Shown piece after piece: positions 9,203 to 16,428 of a stretch of 19,808 nucleotides of DNA. Below the pieces are notes generated by a model. The model worked only from the letters and a program-made list of their open reading frames with translations. It did no database searches and was not told the DNA's origin. The stretch is from Armatimonadaceae bacterium (lineage in GTDB: Bacteria > Armatimonadota > Armatimonadia > Armatimonadales > Armatimonadaceae): positions 1 through 19,808 of the forward strand of contig JAUJNC010000092.1 in the NCBI GenBank assembly GCA_030446525.1, written 5' to 3'. The first letter of the stretch is position 1. Every line of letters starts with the position of its first letter. A program made the translations under genes and the position numbers.

Positions 9203-9353
9203 GGCACACAGGTTCGCGATGCCGCGGAACTTTTCCTCCAGCGGTCCGTCGAAAAGAAGGGAAAAGCAGACGGTTCTCGGGCGCCCGTCACGAAACGGCG
9301 GGGACGACCCGTTTATAACATCAGAAACGCCTCCTTACCAGAAGGGACACACA

Positions 9354-10584
9354 ATGAAGCGAACACTCTTTGCCGCGAAGGGCGTGCTCGCCGCGGCCTC
9401 GGCGGCGGTTGTCACGGCCTGGGCCGCCGGGGGGCAGATCGCCGCGCGCGGCGCGGAGTCGCCCGACCGGCCGCAGCGGCGCCAGCCGGCGGGCCAGACC
9501 GGCGACGCCTTCGTCAGCCCGCGGGTGCCGCACCCGGGCGCGGACCAGATCTACTGGGTGCCCACCTTCGCCCAGGCGGAGCGGATGGCCCGAGTGACGG
9601 GCCGCCCCATCTTTGTCGTGGCGGAACTCAACTCCTGGGACGGCTACTGACCGGGGATGGTGTACGAAGAGAATCGTGAATTCTCCGCCGACCTGCACGG
9701 GATGGTAAAACCCTTAGTCGATCATTTCATCGGTGTCCGGCTTGACTACTGGCAGATGTATGAGGGGGAGCGCCCGATAAAACCCGGGCCGTTTTTACGG
9801 AAGATCGGGTACACGCAGCTGGAGCCCGGCACGCAGGTCATTCTAAGCCCGTCCGGTAAGCTCATCACCCAAGGTTATCGTTCGTGGAAGAACGGCAACG
9901 GCTTCACGGCGCAGGAGCCAGCGCGACATCGCGGCGAAACACCCCGGCGACCGCGCCCGGAAGAGCCTGCTGCGCTGCGCTTGTGCCTGGTTTATGATCG
10001 ACCCGGAGTCCTACTGGCAGGATATCGGGGCAAGGAGCCTTCCGTTCCGATCCCGGACCTCGAAAACCGCAGGGCCGAGTTCCTGTTCCGCCGAGGGCGC
10101 GCTCACCGAAGCCTGCACGATCCGCCGGCCACTCCTTCGTGTCGATGGCGACGCGGCCGCAACGCTCGAGGGGTATCAAGAGTTTCTTTCCCGCCACCTG
10201 CGCCAGTTCTGGTGGCAGCGAGGCGACCCGAACGGGCCCGCCCGCCTCGTCGTTCTCGATTCCAACAACATCGACGAAAGCGCCAAGCCGACCGAGCTGA
10301 CCGGGAGCTGCCCCGTAGGGAGGGTCCCCGCCGTCCTGGCGACGATCGACCTGAGCAAGGGCGCCGATCTGGCCAGGATCAGCCCGGTCCTCGACGAAGC
10401 CTGGCGCCGGTACATGACGAGGCGCCCGAGTAACGCCGACAACCTGACGTTCGGCCAGGATCGTATTCCGGAGTTCAAGCAGGTGGACGCGACGATCCGC
10501 CGGCTGGCCAAGGAAGGCAAGCTGCTCGCCCCCGGCGGGCGCAAGCTGTACCGCGGCGGGGGTGCTCAGGCGAGCGCACGGTAG
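9354..10584 (+). pseudogene. thioredoxin-fold protein with in-frame TGA and downstream frameshift
   Basis: One gene seen in pieces. The first runs from the ATG at 9354 (GAAGGGA upstream) with a signal-peptide-like head (residues 1-25) to an in-frame TGA at 9648-9650. The same frame continues after the TGA with PGMVYEENREF, a Thr-Gly-less segment reaching FIGVRLDYW, and VILSPSGKLITQGY. AQAERMARVTGRPIFVVAELNSWDGY, then the TGA, matches the beta1-alpha1 CxxC region of DUF255/thioredoxin_7 proteins, with the TGA at the first Cys and Met at the second. Around 9905-9935 the reading frame changes by +1; coding then clearly runs in another frame through SLLRCACAWFMIDPESYW, GYQEFLSRHLRQFWWQR and LVVLDSNNIDES to the stop at 10584. 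Frame use between about 10025 and 10130 is ambiguous and may hide more indels. Either a decaying gene, a poorly assembled one, or a selenoprotein gene plus one sequencing error. The C-terminal half is not a family I recognise. Confidence 0.6.
9669..9685 (+). promoter_or_regulatory. candidate bacterial SECIS-like hairpin after the in-frame TGA
   Basis: A perfect 6-bp stem (GAGAAT at 9669-9674 with ATTCTC at 9680-9685) closes a 5-nt loop, CGTGA. The loop starts 24 nt after the TGA at 9648-9650 and has a G in its first two positions. Those are the published general limits for bacterial SECIS elements (loop 3-14 nt, stem at least 4 bp, loop 16-37 nt from UGA). Short hairpins of this type also arise by chance, so this is only a candidate. 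Confidence 0.25.
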
Positions 10585-10612
10585 CGAAAACACGTCCCCT
10601 GCGAGAGCAGGG

Positions 10613-10652
10613 AGGGCCGGCCCGCACCCGAGCGGGCCGGCCCTTGTTATTT
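10613..10652 (+). terminator. strong Rho-independent terminator
   Basis: A perfect 13-bp GC-rich inverted repeat (10613-10625 with 10632-10644, loop ACCCGA) is followed by TGTTATTT, a T-rich tail. A smaller perfect 6-bp hairpin with a GAGA tetraloop (10597-10612) abuts it upstream. It sits 28 nt after the stop of the thioredoxin-fold gene and insulates the helicase gene. That this terminator is intact suggests the gene before it was transcribed until recently or still is. Confidence 0.85.
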
Positions 10653-10661
10653 AATCATGTG

Positions 10662-10700
10662 CGGATGGGTAACATCCGAGAATGGGGGGCGCCGCCCCCC
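10662..10700 (+). promoter_or_regulatory. structured leader upstream of the helicase gene
   Basis: Two further perfect hairpins lie between the terminator and the helicase start: CGGATG/CATCCG (10662-10678, loop GGTAA) and GGGGGGC/GCCCCCC (10684-10700, loop GCC). The second ends 15 nt before the AGGAAG ribosome binding site. Cold-shock DEAD-box helicase genes in other bacteria often have structured leaders that the helicase or cold remodels; a similar role here is inference. No clear -35/-10 pair was seen in this interval. Confidence 0.35.
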
Positions 10701-10725
10701 CACAAGACTATCCCCAGGAAGAACC

Positions 10726-12399
10726 ATGCAGAAAAAGAATAACGACAAGGCGGCAGGCAAGAAGGCCGAAGAGCGGACCGCCGACGCCGCCGAGGAAGCG
10801 CCCGCCGCGGCTAGTTTCGACGACCTCGGGCTGGCCGAGCCGGTCGCCCGCGCCGTCGCCGAAGCCGGCTTCGAAACGCCGACGCCGATCCAGGCGCGCG
10901 CCATACCGATCCTGCTGGCCGGCCGTGACCTGATCGGCCAGGCGCAGACGGGGACGGGCAAGACGGCCGCGTTCGCCCTGCCGCTGATCCAGCGCGCGGA
11001 CCCGTCCCGCGCCGAAACGCAGGCCCTGGTCCTGGCGCCCACGCGCGAGCTGGCCGTGCAGGTCGCCGGCGGGATCCACGCGCTGGCCAAGCACACGGGC
11101 CTGCGGGTCGTGCCCGTGTACGGCGGCCAGCCCATCGACCGGCAGTTCCGCGCCCTGCGGGCGGGCGCGCACATCGTGGTCGGCACGCCGGGGCGCCTGC
11201 AGGATCACATGCGGCGCGGCTCGCTCAATCTGCAGGCGGTGACCATGTGCGTGCTGGACGAGGCCGACGAGATGCTGGCGCTGGGGTTCCTCGAGGACAT
11301 GGAGGCGATCCTGGCCGAGCTGCCGCCGGAGCGCCAGCTGGCCCTTTTCTCGGCGACGATGCCGCCGCGCATCGCCGCCCTCGCCAGGAAGTTCCTCCGC
11401 GACCCGGAGCATGTCGCCATCGAGACCAGGCGGCGGACCGTGGAGACAACCAACCAGACGTACTACGAGGTCCCTCACGGCAAGAAGCTGGACGCGCTGG
11501 CGCGCGTGCTGGATATGGAGACACCCGGCCCGACCATCGTCTTCTGTCGCACCCGCCAGGAGACCGACGATCTGGCCGAGGCGCTGCGCCTGCGCGGCTA
11601 CAGCGCCGATGCGCTGCACGGCGACATGAGCCAGGCGGAACGCGACCGCGTGATGCGCCGCTTCCGCGAGGGGCAGTCCGACCTGCTGGTGGCCACCGAC
11701 GTCGCCGCGCGCGGCCTGGACATCGAGACGGTCACGCACGTCATCAACTACAACATCCCCTGGGACGTGGAGCAGTACATCCACCGCATCGGGCGCACCG
11801 GCCGGGCCGGGCGGACGGGCGACGCGATCACCCTGGTCGAGGGGCGGGAGCGGCGGCAGCTGCAGATGATCGAGCGGATGATCGGCGCGCCCATCAAGCC
11901 CGCGCGCATCCCCACCGCCGCCGACATCGCCGCGCGCCGGCGCGAGATGTTCAAGGGGACCCTGCGGGAAACGCTGCAAGCGGCCGCCTTCGACGGGCAC
12001 CTGGCGACCGTGGAGGAGCTTTCCGAACAGTACGATCCCTCCGAGATCGCCGCCGCCGCCCTCCAGATATTGTGGCAAAACTCGGTGGGCGCGCCCTCCG
12101 AGGTGGCGCAGGAGATCGCGGCGGATGGGGAGCAGCCGGAGGCGGGCATGGCCCGCCTGTTTGTGGGTCTGGGGCGGCAGGACGGCCTGCGGCCCGGGGA
12201 CCTGGTCGGGGCGATCACGGGCGAGGTCGGCCTCCCCGGCCGCGCCATCGGCGCCATCGACATCCTGGACCGCGCCGCCTTCGTCGAGGTGCCCGCCGAC
12301 GCCGCCGGCGCCGTGATCGAGGCGCTCCGCCACACCAAGTTGCGCGGCCGCCGCGTCAAGGTGGACGCGGCCCGCCCGGCGGATTTGGCGCGGAGATAG
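10726..12399 (+). CDS. deaD: ATP-dependent DEAD-box RNA helicase, DeaD/CsdA type
   Basis: A 557-residue cytoplasmic RNA helicase that unwinds short RNA duplexes using ATP, typically in ribosome assembly, mRNA turnover and cold adaptation. After a charged lysine-rich tail (1-25) come the Q-motif region FDDLGL...TPIQARAIP, Walker A AQTGTGKT (about 73-80), PTRELAVQV, DEAD at 178-181, SAT at 209-211, then the second RecA domain with IVFCRTRQE, VATDVAARGLDIE and HRIGRTGRAGR starting at His 353. Residues about 475-552 (ARLFVGLGRQDGLRPGDLVGAI onwards) form a DbpA-type RNA-binding domain. DeaD is favoured over DbpA because of a 100-residue dimerisation-like linker between about 385 and 470; the symbol is given at family level. 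AGGAAG at 10716-10721 supports the ATG at 10726; an ATG at 10657 lies within the leader hairpins and is less likely. It appears to be a single-gene unit between two hairpin-rich intervals. Confidence 0.93.
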   Translation: MQKKNNDKAAGKKAEERTADAAEEAPAAASFDDLGLAEPVARAVAEAGFETPTPIQARAIPILLAGRDLIGQAQTGTGKTAAFALPLIQRADPSRAETQALVLAPTRELAVQVAGGIHALAKHTGLRVVPVYGGQPIDRQFRALRAGAHIVVGTPGRLQDHMRRGSLNLQAVTMCVLDEADEMLALGFLEDMEAILAELPPERQLALFSATMPPRIAALARKFLRDPEHVAIETRRRTVETTNQTYYEVPHGKKLDALARVLDMETPGPTIVFCRTRQETDDLAEALRLRGYSADALHGDMSQAERDRVMRRFREGQSDLLVATDVAARGLDIETVTHVINYNIPWDVEQYIHRIGRTGRAGRTGDAITLVEGRERRQLQMIERMIGAPIKPARIPTAADIAARRREMFKGTLRETLQAAAFDGHLATVEELSEQYDPSEIAAAALQILWQNSVGAPSEVAQEIAADGEQPEAGMARLFVGLGRQDGLRPGDLVGAITGEVGLPGRAIGAIDILDRAAFVEVPADAAGAVIEALRHTKLRGRRVKVDAARPADLARR

Positions 12400-12442
12400 A
12401 GAAACCACCCGCTCACGCACGTTTCTTAATCCCGGCAGCCCC

Positions 12443-12471
12443 TTGACTGCTCCGTCCAGATCCGCTATAAC
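12443..12471 (+). promoter_or_regulatory. sigma70-type promoter for the hydroxyacid dehydrogenase gene
   Basis: TTGACT at 12443-12448 and TATAAC at 12466-12471 are separated by 17 nt, an almost ideal housekeeping promoter and the best one in the window. The start of transcription would fall at about 12478, inside the left arm of the inverted repeat described next. Confidence 0.65.
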
Positions 12472-12516
12472 CGGCAGACGGGGGTGACCTCCCGAGGTCA
12501 CCCCCGTCTGCCGGTT
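12469..12516. repeat. perfect 22-bp inverted repeat overlapping the -10 element
   Basis: Positions 12469-12490 are the exact reverse complement of 12495-12516, with a 4-nt loop CCCG. The repeat overlaps the last three bases of the -10 box, covers the expected transcription start, and ends 13 nt before the ATG, right at the GGGGAG ribosome binding site. There is no T run on either side, so a terminator is unlikely. It could be an operator for a dimeric regulator, a leader hairpin that masks the ribosome binding site (about 13 bp of stem would remain in an RNA starting near 12478), or a copy of a dispersed palindromic element. Confidence 0.85.
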
Positions 12517-12529
12517 GGGGAGTAGAAAC

Positions 12530-13471
12530 ATGAAGATGGTGGTGTTTCCTTCCGTGAAGGAAGAGGCGTTTCGGCGCATCCGCGCCGCGGCAGGCGCGAT
12601 GCAGGCCGTCAACGCGGCATCCAACGAGGAAGCGCGGCGGGAGATCGCCGATGCCGACGCCTTTTTCGGGAGGATCACGCCGGAGCTGCTGGGGGCGGCG
12701 CAGAAGCTGCGCTGGGTCCAGGCGCCGATGGCCGGGCTGGAGCGTTTCGTCTTCCCGGAGCTGGCCCAGAGCGACGTGACGCTGACGAACATGCGCGGCG
12801 TGTACAACGACCACATCGCCGACCACGCCTTCGGCTTCGTCCTCCTGTTCGCGCGCGGCTTCCACGTGAGCCTGCGCCGTCAGCTGCGACGGGAGTGGGA
12901 TCCGGACGTGCCCGTCATCCATCTGGCCGATTGCACGCTGGGCGTGATCGGGCTGGGCGGCATCGGCGAAGAGGTGGCCCGGCGCGGGAAGACCAGCGGG
13001 ATGCGCGTGCTGGCCACGGACCCGCGCCGGACCGACAAGCCGTCGTTCGTGGACGAGCTGTGGGGCGCCGACCGTCTGGACGCCCTCCTCGCCGACAGCG
13101 ACTGCGGCGTCATCTGCGCGCCGCGCACCCCCGCGACGAGAAGATGATCCGCCTGCCGCAGGCTGAGCCGCATGAAGTCCACGGCCTACCTGATCAACAT
13201 CGGCCGGGGCGTCATCGTGGACCTGGCCGACCTCACCCGGGCGCTGCAGGAGGGGCGGATCGCCGGGGCCGGCCTGGACGTGTTCGAGACCGAGGCCGCT
13301 GCCCGCCGACCACCCGCTCTGGGACCTGCCGGGCGTCGCCACCACGCCGCACACCGCCGGCAACGCCCCCGCGCGCACGAGCGGCGGCTCCAGGTGCTTC
13401 TGGAAAACACGCGGCGCTTCGTCGCCGGCGAGCTGCTCGTCAACGTCGTGGACAAGCAGCAGTGGTTCTGA
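12530..13471 (+). pseudogene. NAD-dependent D-2-hydroxyacid dehydrogenase, disrupted by four indels
   Basis: Member of the D-isomer-specific 2-hydroxyacid dehydrogenase family, about 313 residues if repaired; it would reduce a 2-keto acid or oxidise a D-2-hydroxy acid with NAD(P). The first frame (ATG at 12530) has an N-terminal substrate domain with LRWVQAPMAGLERF, then the Rossmann motif GLGGIG at 141-146. It stops at 13145-13147. A neighbouring frame supplies DEKMIRLPQ, the original frame returns at 13172 with [11 protein letters not shown] and [11 protein letters not shown], another frame then carries [13 protein letters not shown] and [13 protein letters not shown] (including the catalytic His region), and the original frame resumes with [14 protein letters not shown] to the stop at 13471. 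So there are two pairs of compensating shifts, near 13137/13165 and 13295/13380. Such preservation of every conserved motif points to sequence errors or very recent damage. The substrate is unknown; the family includes glyoxylate and phosphoglycerate enzymes. Confidence 0.82.
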
Positions 13472-13535
13472 TCTCCGCTTCCCACAGATCAGAAGGAAAA
13501 CAGCAGCGAGAGGTAGAAAGAAGGCTGGCATGCGC

Positions 13536-13560
13536 GCAGGTTCGTACAAGCCGAACCTGC
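13536..13560. repeat. inverted repeat in the gap after the dehydrogenase gene
   Basis: A perfect 9-bp stem (13536-13544 with 13552-13560, loop TACAAGC) sits 64 nt after the dehydrogenase stop and about 70 nt before the next gene. There is no T run, so it may be a weak terminator or just a hairpin. Nothing else was recognised in this 160-nt gap apart from the downstream ribosome binding site. Confidence 0.4.
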
Positions 13561-13632
13561 CCGGCCACTGGTTGTTCTCACCCGCGCCGTGGCTGGACAC
13601 GTGGCACCATGCTCAGCAAAAAGGAGACAATG

Positions 13633-16377
13633 ATGTTCAAGGCGAGAAGCGTGATCTTCATCGCGTGGGCTGCCGCGTTGGCAAGCTTGCTGATGGCTGA
13701 GCCGGTACGGGCTCAGAGACTGGTCCGCGACATCAACACCACCACCGCCGGTTCCGATCCCGTGAACCTGACCGCCGCGGGCGGCACGCTGTTCTTCACC
13801 GCCCTGGATCCCGAGACCGGGGTGGAGCTTTACAAGACGGACGGCACGCCCGAAGGCACGGTCTTGGTCCGTGACATTGTTCCGGGTCCCCTCGGCTCGT
13901 CGCCCGCCAACCTGACCGCCGCGGGCGACACGCTGTTTTTCACCGCCACGACGCCGGCGGCCGGCCGCGAGCTGTGGAAGAGCGACGGGACGACGGAGGG
14001 CACGGTGCCGGTCGCCGACATCAACCCGGGCAGCGGTGGTTCCAACCCCACGAACTTGACCGCCGTGGGCGGCACGCTGTTCTTCGCCGCCGCGGAGCCG
14101 GCGACGGGAACGGAGCTGTACCGCAGCGACGGAACGGCCGAGAGCACCGCGCTGGTCGCCGACATCTATGCAGGCCCCATCGGTTCGAGCCCCGCGAACT
14201 TGACCGCCGTGGGCGGCACGCTGTTCTTTTCCGCTTTCAACCCGGCGACCGGGTCTGAGTTGTGGAGGAGCGACGGGTCGGGTGAAAGCACCGCCTTGGT
14301 CCGGGACATTAATCCCGGCCCTTTAAGCTCGTCGCCCGCGAACCTGGCCGCGGTCGGCGACACGCTGTTCTTCGCGGCCACCGATCTGGCGACCGGCCGC
14401 GAGCTGTATCGCAGCGACGGGACGGGCGAAAGCACCCTGCTGGTCCAGGATATCGCCCCGGGCAGCGACAGCTCGTCGCCCGCCAGCCTGACCGCCGTGG
14501 GCGGCACGCTGTTCTTCGCCGCCACCACCCGGCCAACCGGAACAGAGCTGTATCGCAGCGACGGGACGGGCGAAGGCACGATCCTGGTCCGCGACATCAG
14601 CCCGGGCCTCTCCGGTTCGTCGCCCGCCAACCTGACCGCCGTGGGCGACACGCTGTTCTTCGTCGCCACCAATCCGGTGACCGGACGGGAGCTGTGGAAG
14701 AGCGACGGAACGGCCGGAGGAACCGTGCTGGTCCGGGATATCAATCCTAATCCGGGCCCCATAGCTTCGCCCCCCGCGAACCTGACCGCGGTGGGCGGCG
14801 CGCTGTTCTTTACCGCCGCCACTCAGGCAAACGGAACGGAGCTTTGGAGAAGCGACGGGACGACCGCAGGGACCGTGCTGGTCGCCGACATCTTCCCGGG
14901 TCCCACGAACTCGAATCCCGCCAGCTTGATCGACGTGGGCGGGACGCTGTTCTTCACCGCCATCGAACCGGCGGTGGGGCGCGAGTTGTTCCGCAGTGAC
15001 GGGACGGCCGAAGGCACGGCCCTGGTCGAGGACATCAATGCCAGTACGCAAAACGCGAACCCCGCGCTCTTGACCGGCGGGGGCGGCACGCTGTTCTTCC
15101 AGGGCACGGAGCCGGCGACCGGCACGGAGCTGTGGCGGAGCGACGGGACGACGGAAGGCACGGCCCTGGTCCGCGACATCAACCCGGGCAGCGGCAGCTC
15201 GACCCCGGCGAACCTGATCACGGCGGGCGACACGCTGTTCTTCACCGCCGCCACTCCGCAGACCGGGGTGGAGCTGTGGCGGAGCGACGGGACGACGGAA
15301 GGCACTGTGCTGGTCCGCGACATCAACCCCGGCCCCTCCGCTTCGTCGCCCGCCAACCTGATCGTCGTGGGCGACACGCTGTTCTTTACCGCCGAGGTCC
15401 CCGGGACCGGGCGTGAGCTGTGGCGGAGCGACGGGACGACGGAAGGCACCGTGCTGGTCCGCGACATCAGCCCGGGCAGCGGCAGCTCGTTCCCCGCCAG
15501 CCTGACGGCCGTGGGCGGGACGCTGTTCTTCGCCGCCACAAGCCCGGGGGTCGGGGCGGAGCTATGGCGCAGCGACGGGACCCAAGAGGGGACCCTGCTG
15601 GTCGCCGACCTCGCCGTGGGCAGCGCGAGCTCGGGTCCCGCCGGTCTGACCGCGGTGGGCGGGACGCTGTTCTTTACGGCCGCGGCTGCGGCAGCCAATA
15701 CGAGCTCGGCAACCGGGCGCGAGCTGTGGCGGAGCGACGGGACGGCCGAAGGGACCGTGCTGGTCGCCGACATCAACCCGGGGTTCGCGAGTTCAAGCCC
15801 CACAAGCCTGACGGACGTGGGCGGGACGCTGTTCTTCGCCGCCACAAGCCCGGGGGTCGGGGCGGAATTATGGCGCAGCGACGGGACGGCCGAAGGGACC
15901 GTACTGGTCGCCGACATCAACCCGGGCAGTGAAAGCTCGCTTCCCGCCAGCCTGGCGGCGGTCGGCGGGACGCTGTTCTTCACGGCCACGGCTGCGGAGA
16001 CGGGGCGCGAGCTGTGGAAGAGCGACGGGGCGCCCGAAGGGACCGTGCTGCTCCGGGATATCAACCCGGGTGGGGGGGCTTCAAACCCCGCGAGCCTGAC
16101 CGCGGTGGGCGGCACGCTGTTCTTCACCGCCCTTGAGCCGGCAACAGGAACAGAGTTATGGCGGAGCGACGGAACGATGGTAGGGACCGCCCTGGTCGCC
16201 GACATCAATGCAGGCCCCGCGAGTTCGCTGCCCGCGGGTCTGACCACGGCGGGCGGGAGACTGTTCTTCGCGGCCACGTCTGCGGAAACCGGGCGCGAGC
16301 TGTGGGTCCTCGACCCGGACGAGACACCGGCAGGTGATGCCAACCTCGGCGGCTACCGCCCCCACCCCATCCCGTGA
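13633..16377 (+). CDS. secreted ELWxxDGT-repeat protein (18 repeats)
   Basis: A 914-residue exported protein. Residues 1-28 are a signal peptide ending in VRAQ. From R29 onward the protein consists almost entirely of 18 tandem units of about 48 residues, each of the form VxDINPGxxSSxPANLTAVGGTLFF, then AATxPxTGxELWRSDGTxEGTxL. This is the ELWxxDGT repeat family, expected to fold as beta-propeller blades; 18 units could make two or more propellers. The last unit ends in ELWVLDPDE followed by a short 16-residue tail with no sorting signal that I recognise. The start was chosen at 13633 because AGGAG at 13622-13626 is 6 nt away; ATG codons at 13609 and 13630 are alternatives. The much longer open frame reaching back to 12895 is an artefact of GC-rich sequence. 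No catalytic residues are evident; binding, adhesion or scaffolding outside the cell is plausible but not shown. Confidence 0.88.
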   Translation: MFKARSVIFIAWAAALASLLMAEPVRAQRLVRDINTTTAGSDPVNLTAAGGTLFFTALDPETGVELYKTDGTPEGTVLVRDIVPGPLGSSPANLTAAGDTLFFTATTPAAGRELWKSDGTTEGTVPVADINPGSGGSNPTNLTAVGGTLFFAAAEPATGTELYRSDGTAESTALVADIYAGPIGSSPANLTAVGGTLFFSAFNPATGSELWRSDGSGESTALVRDINPGPLSSSPANLAAVGDTLFFAATDLATGRELYRSDGTGESTLLVQDIAPGSDSSSPASLTAVGGTLFFAATTRPTGTELYRSDGTGEGTILVRDISPGLSGSSPANLTAVGDTLFFVATNPVTGRELWKSDGTAGGTVLVRDINPNPGPIASPPANLTAVGGALFFTAATQANGTELWRSDGTTAGTVLVADIFPGPTNSNPASLIDVGGTLFFTAIEPAVGRELFRSDGTAEGTALVEDINASTQNANPALLTGGGGTLFFQGTEPATGTELWRSDGTTEGTALVRDINPGSGSSTPANLITAGDTLFFTAATPQTGVELWRSDGTTEGTVLVRDINPGPSASSPANLIVVGDTLFFTAEVPGTGRELWRSDGTTEGTVLVRDISPGSGSSFPASLTAVGGTLFFAATSPGVGAELWRSDGTQEGTLLVADLAVGSASSGPAGLTAVGGTLFFTAAAAAANTSSATGRELWRSDGTAEGTVLVADINPGFASSSPTSLTDVGGTLFFAATSPGVGAELWRSDGTAEGTVLVADINPGSESSLPASLAAVGGTLFFTATAAETGRELWKSDGAPEGTVLLRDINPGGGASNPASLTAVGGTLFFTALEPATGTELWRSDGTMVGTALVADINAGPASSLPAGLTTAGGRLFFAATSAETGRELWVLDPDETPAGDANLGGYRPHPIP
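13717..16320 (+). repeat. 18 tandem coding repeats of about 144 bp
   Basis: Direct repeats within the ELWxxDGT gene. Most units are 144 nt; unit 8 is two codons longer and unit 14 (about 15600-15760) carries a 6-codon insertion rich in Ala and Ser. Units 13 and 15 share a 70-nt stretch (15511-15580 and 15817-15886) with only two mismatches, both silent, which suggests recent duplication or gene conversion. Confidence 0.9.
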
Positions 16378-16385
16378 TGGGAACA

Positions 16386-16416
16386 CCCCGGGCGTCCTTC
16401 CCTGGGACGCCCGGGG
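16386..16416. terminator. hairpin between two convergent repeat-protein genes
   Basis: A perfect 12-bp GC-only-flanked stem (16386-16397 with 16405-16416, loop TTCCCTG) lies in the 51-nt gap between the stops of the convergent genes. Position fits a shared bidirectional terminator, but neither side has a T run. Confidence 0.55.
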
Positions 16417-16428
16417 CCGGACACCGGG

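Noticed and set aside
9314..9319. TATAAC as a -10 box before the thioredoxin-fold gene
   Set aside because: No -35-like hexamer lies 16-18 nt upstream, so a promoter cannot be supported.
9648..9650. TGA read as tryptophan throughout (alternative genetic code)
   Set aside because: TGA is used as the ordinary stop of intact genes in the window, for example those ending at 2812 and 4866.
10708..12816. 702-codon open frame on the minus strand across the helicase gene
   Set aside because: Antisense to a clear DEAD-box helicase; composition is typical of a shadow frame (rich in Arg, Gly, Gln, His).
12895..13632. Upstream in-frame extension of the ELWxxDGT gene
   Set aside because: It overlaps the dehydrogenase gene in another frame; the signal peptide and AGGAG site place the true start at about 13633.
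13717..16320. CRISPR array or satellite-type repeat
   Set aside because: Units are about 144 nt, in frame, diverged in a codon-like manner and encode a known protein repeat.
14823..16343. 506-codon minus-strand frame with repeats, opposite the ELWxxDGT gene
   Set aside because: Its periodicity is only the mirror of the plus-strand repeats, and it has no signal peptide or ribosome binding site.
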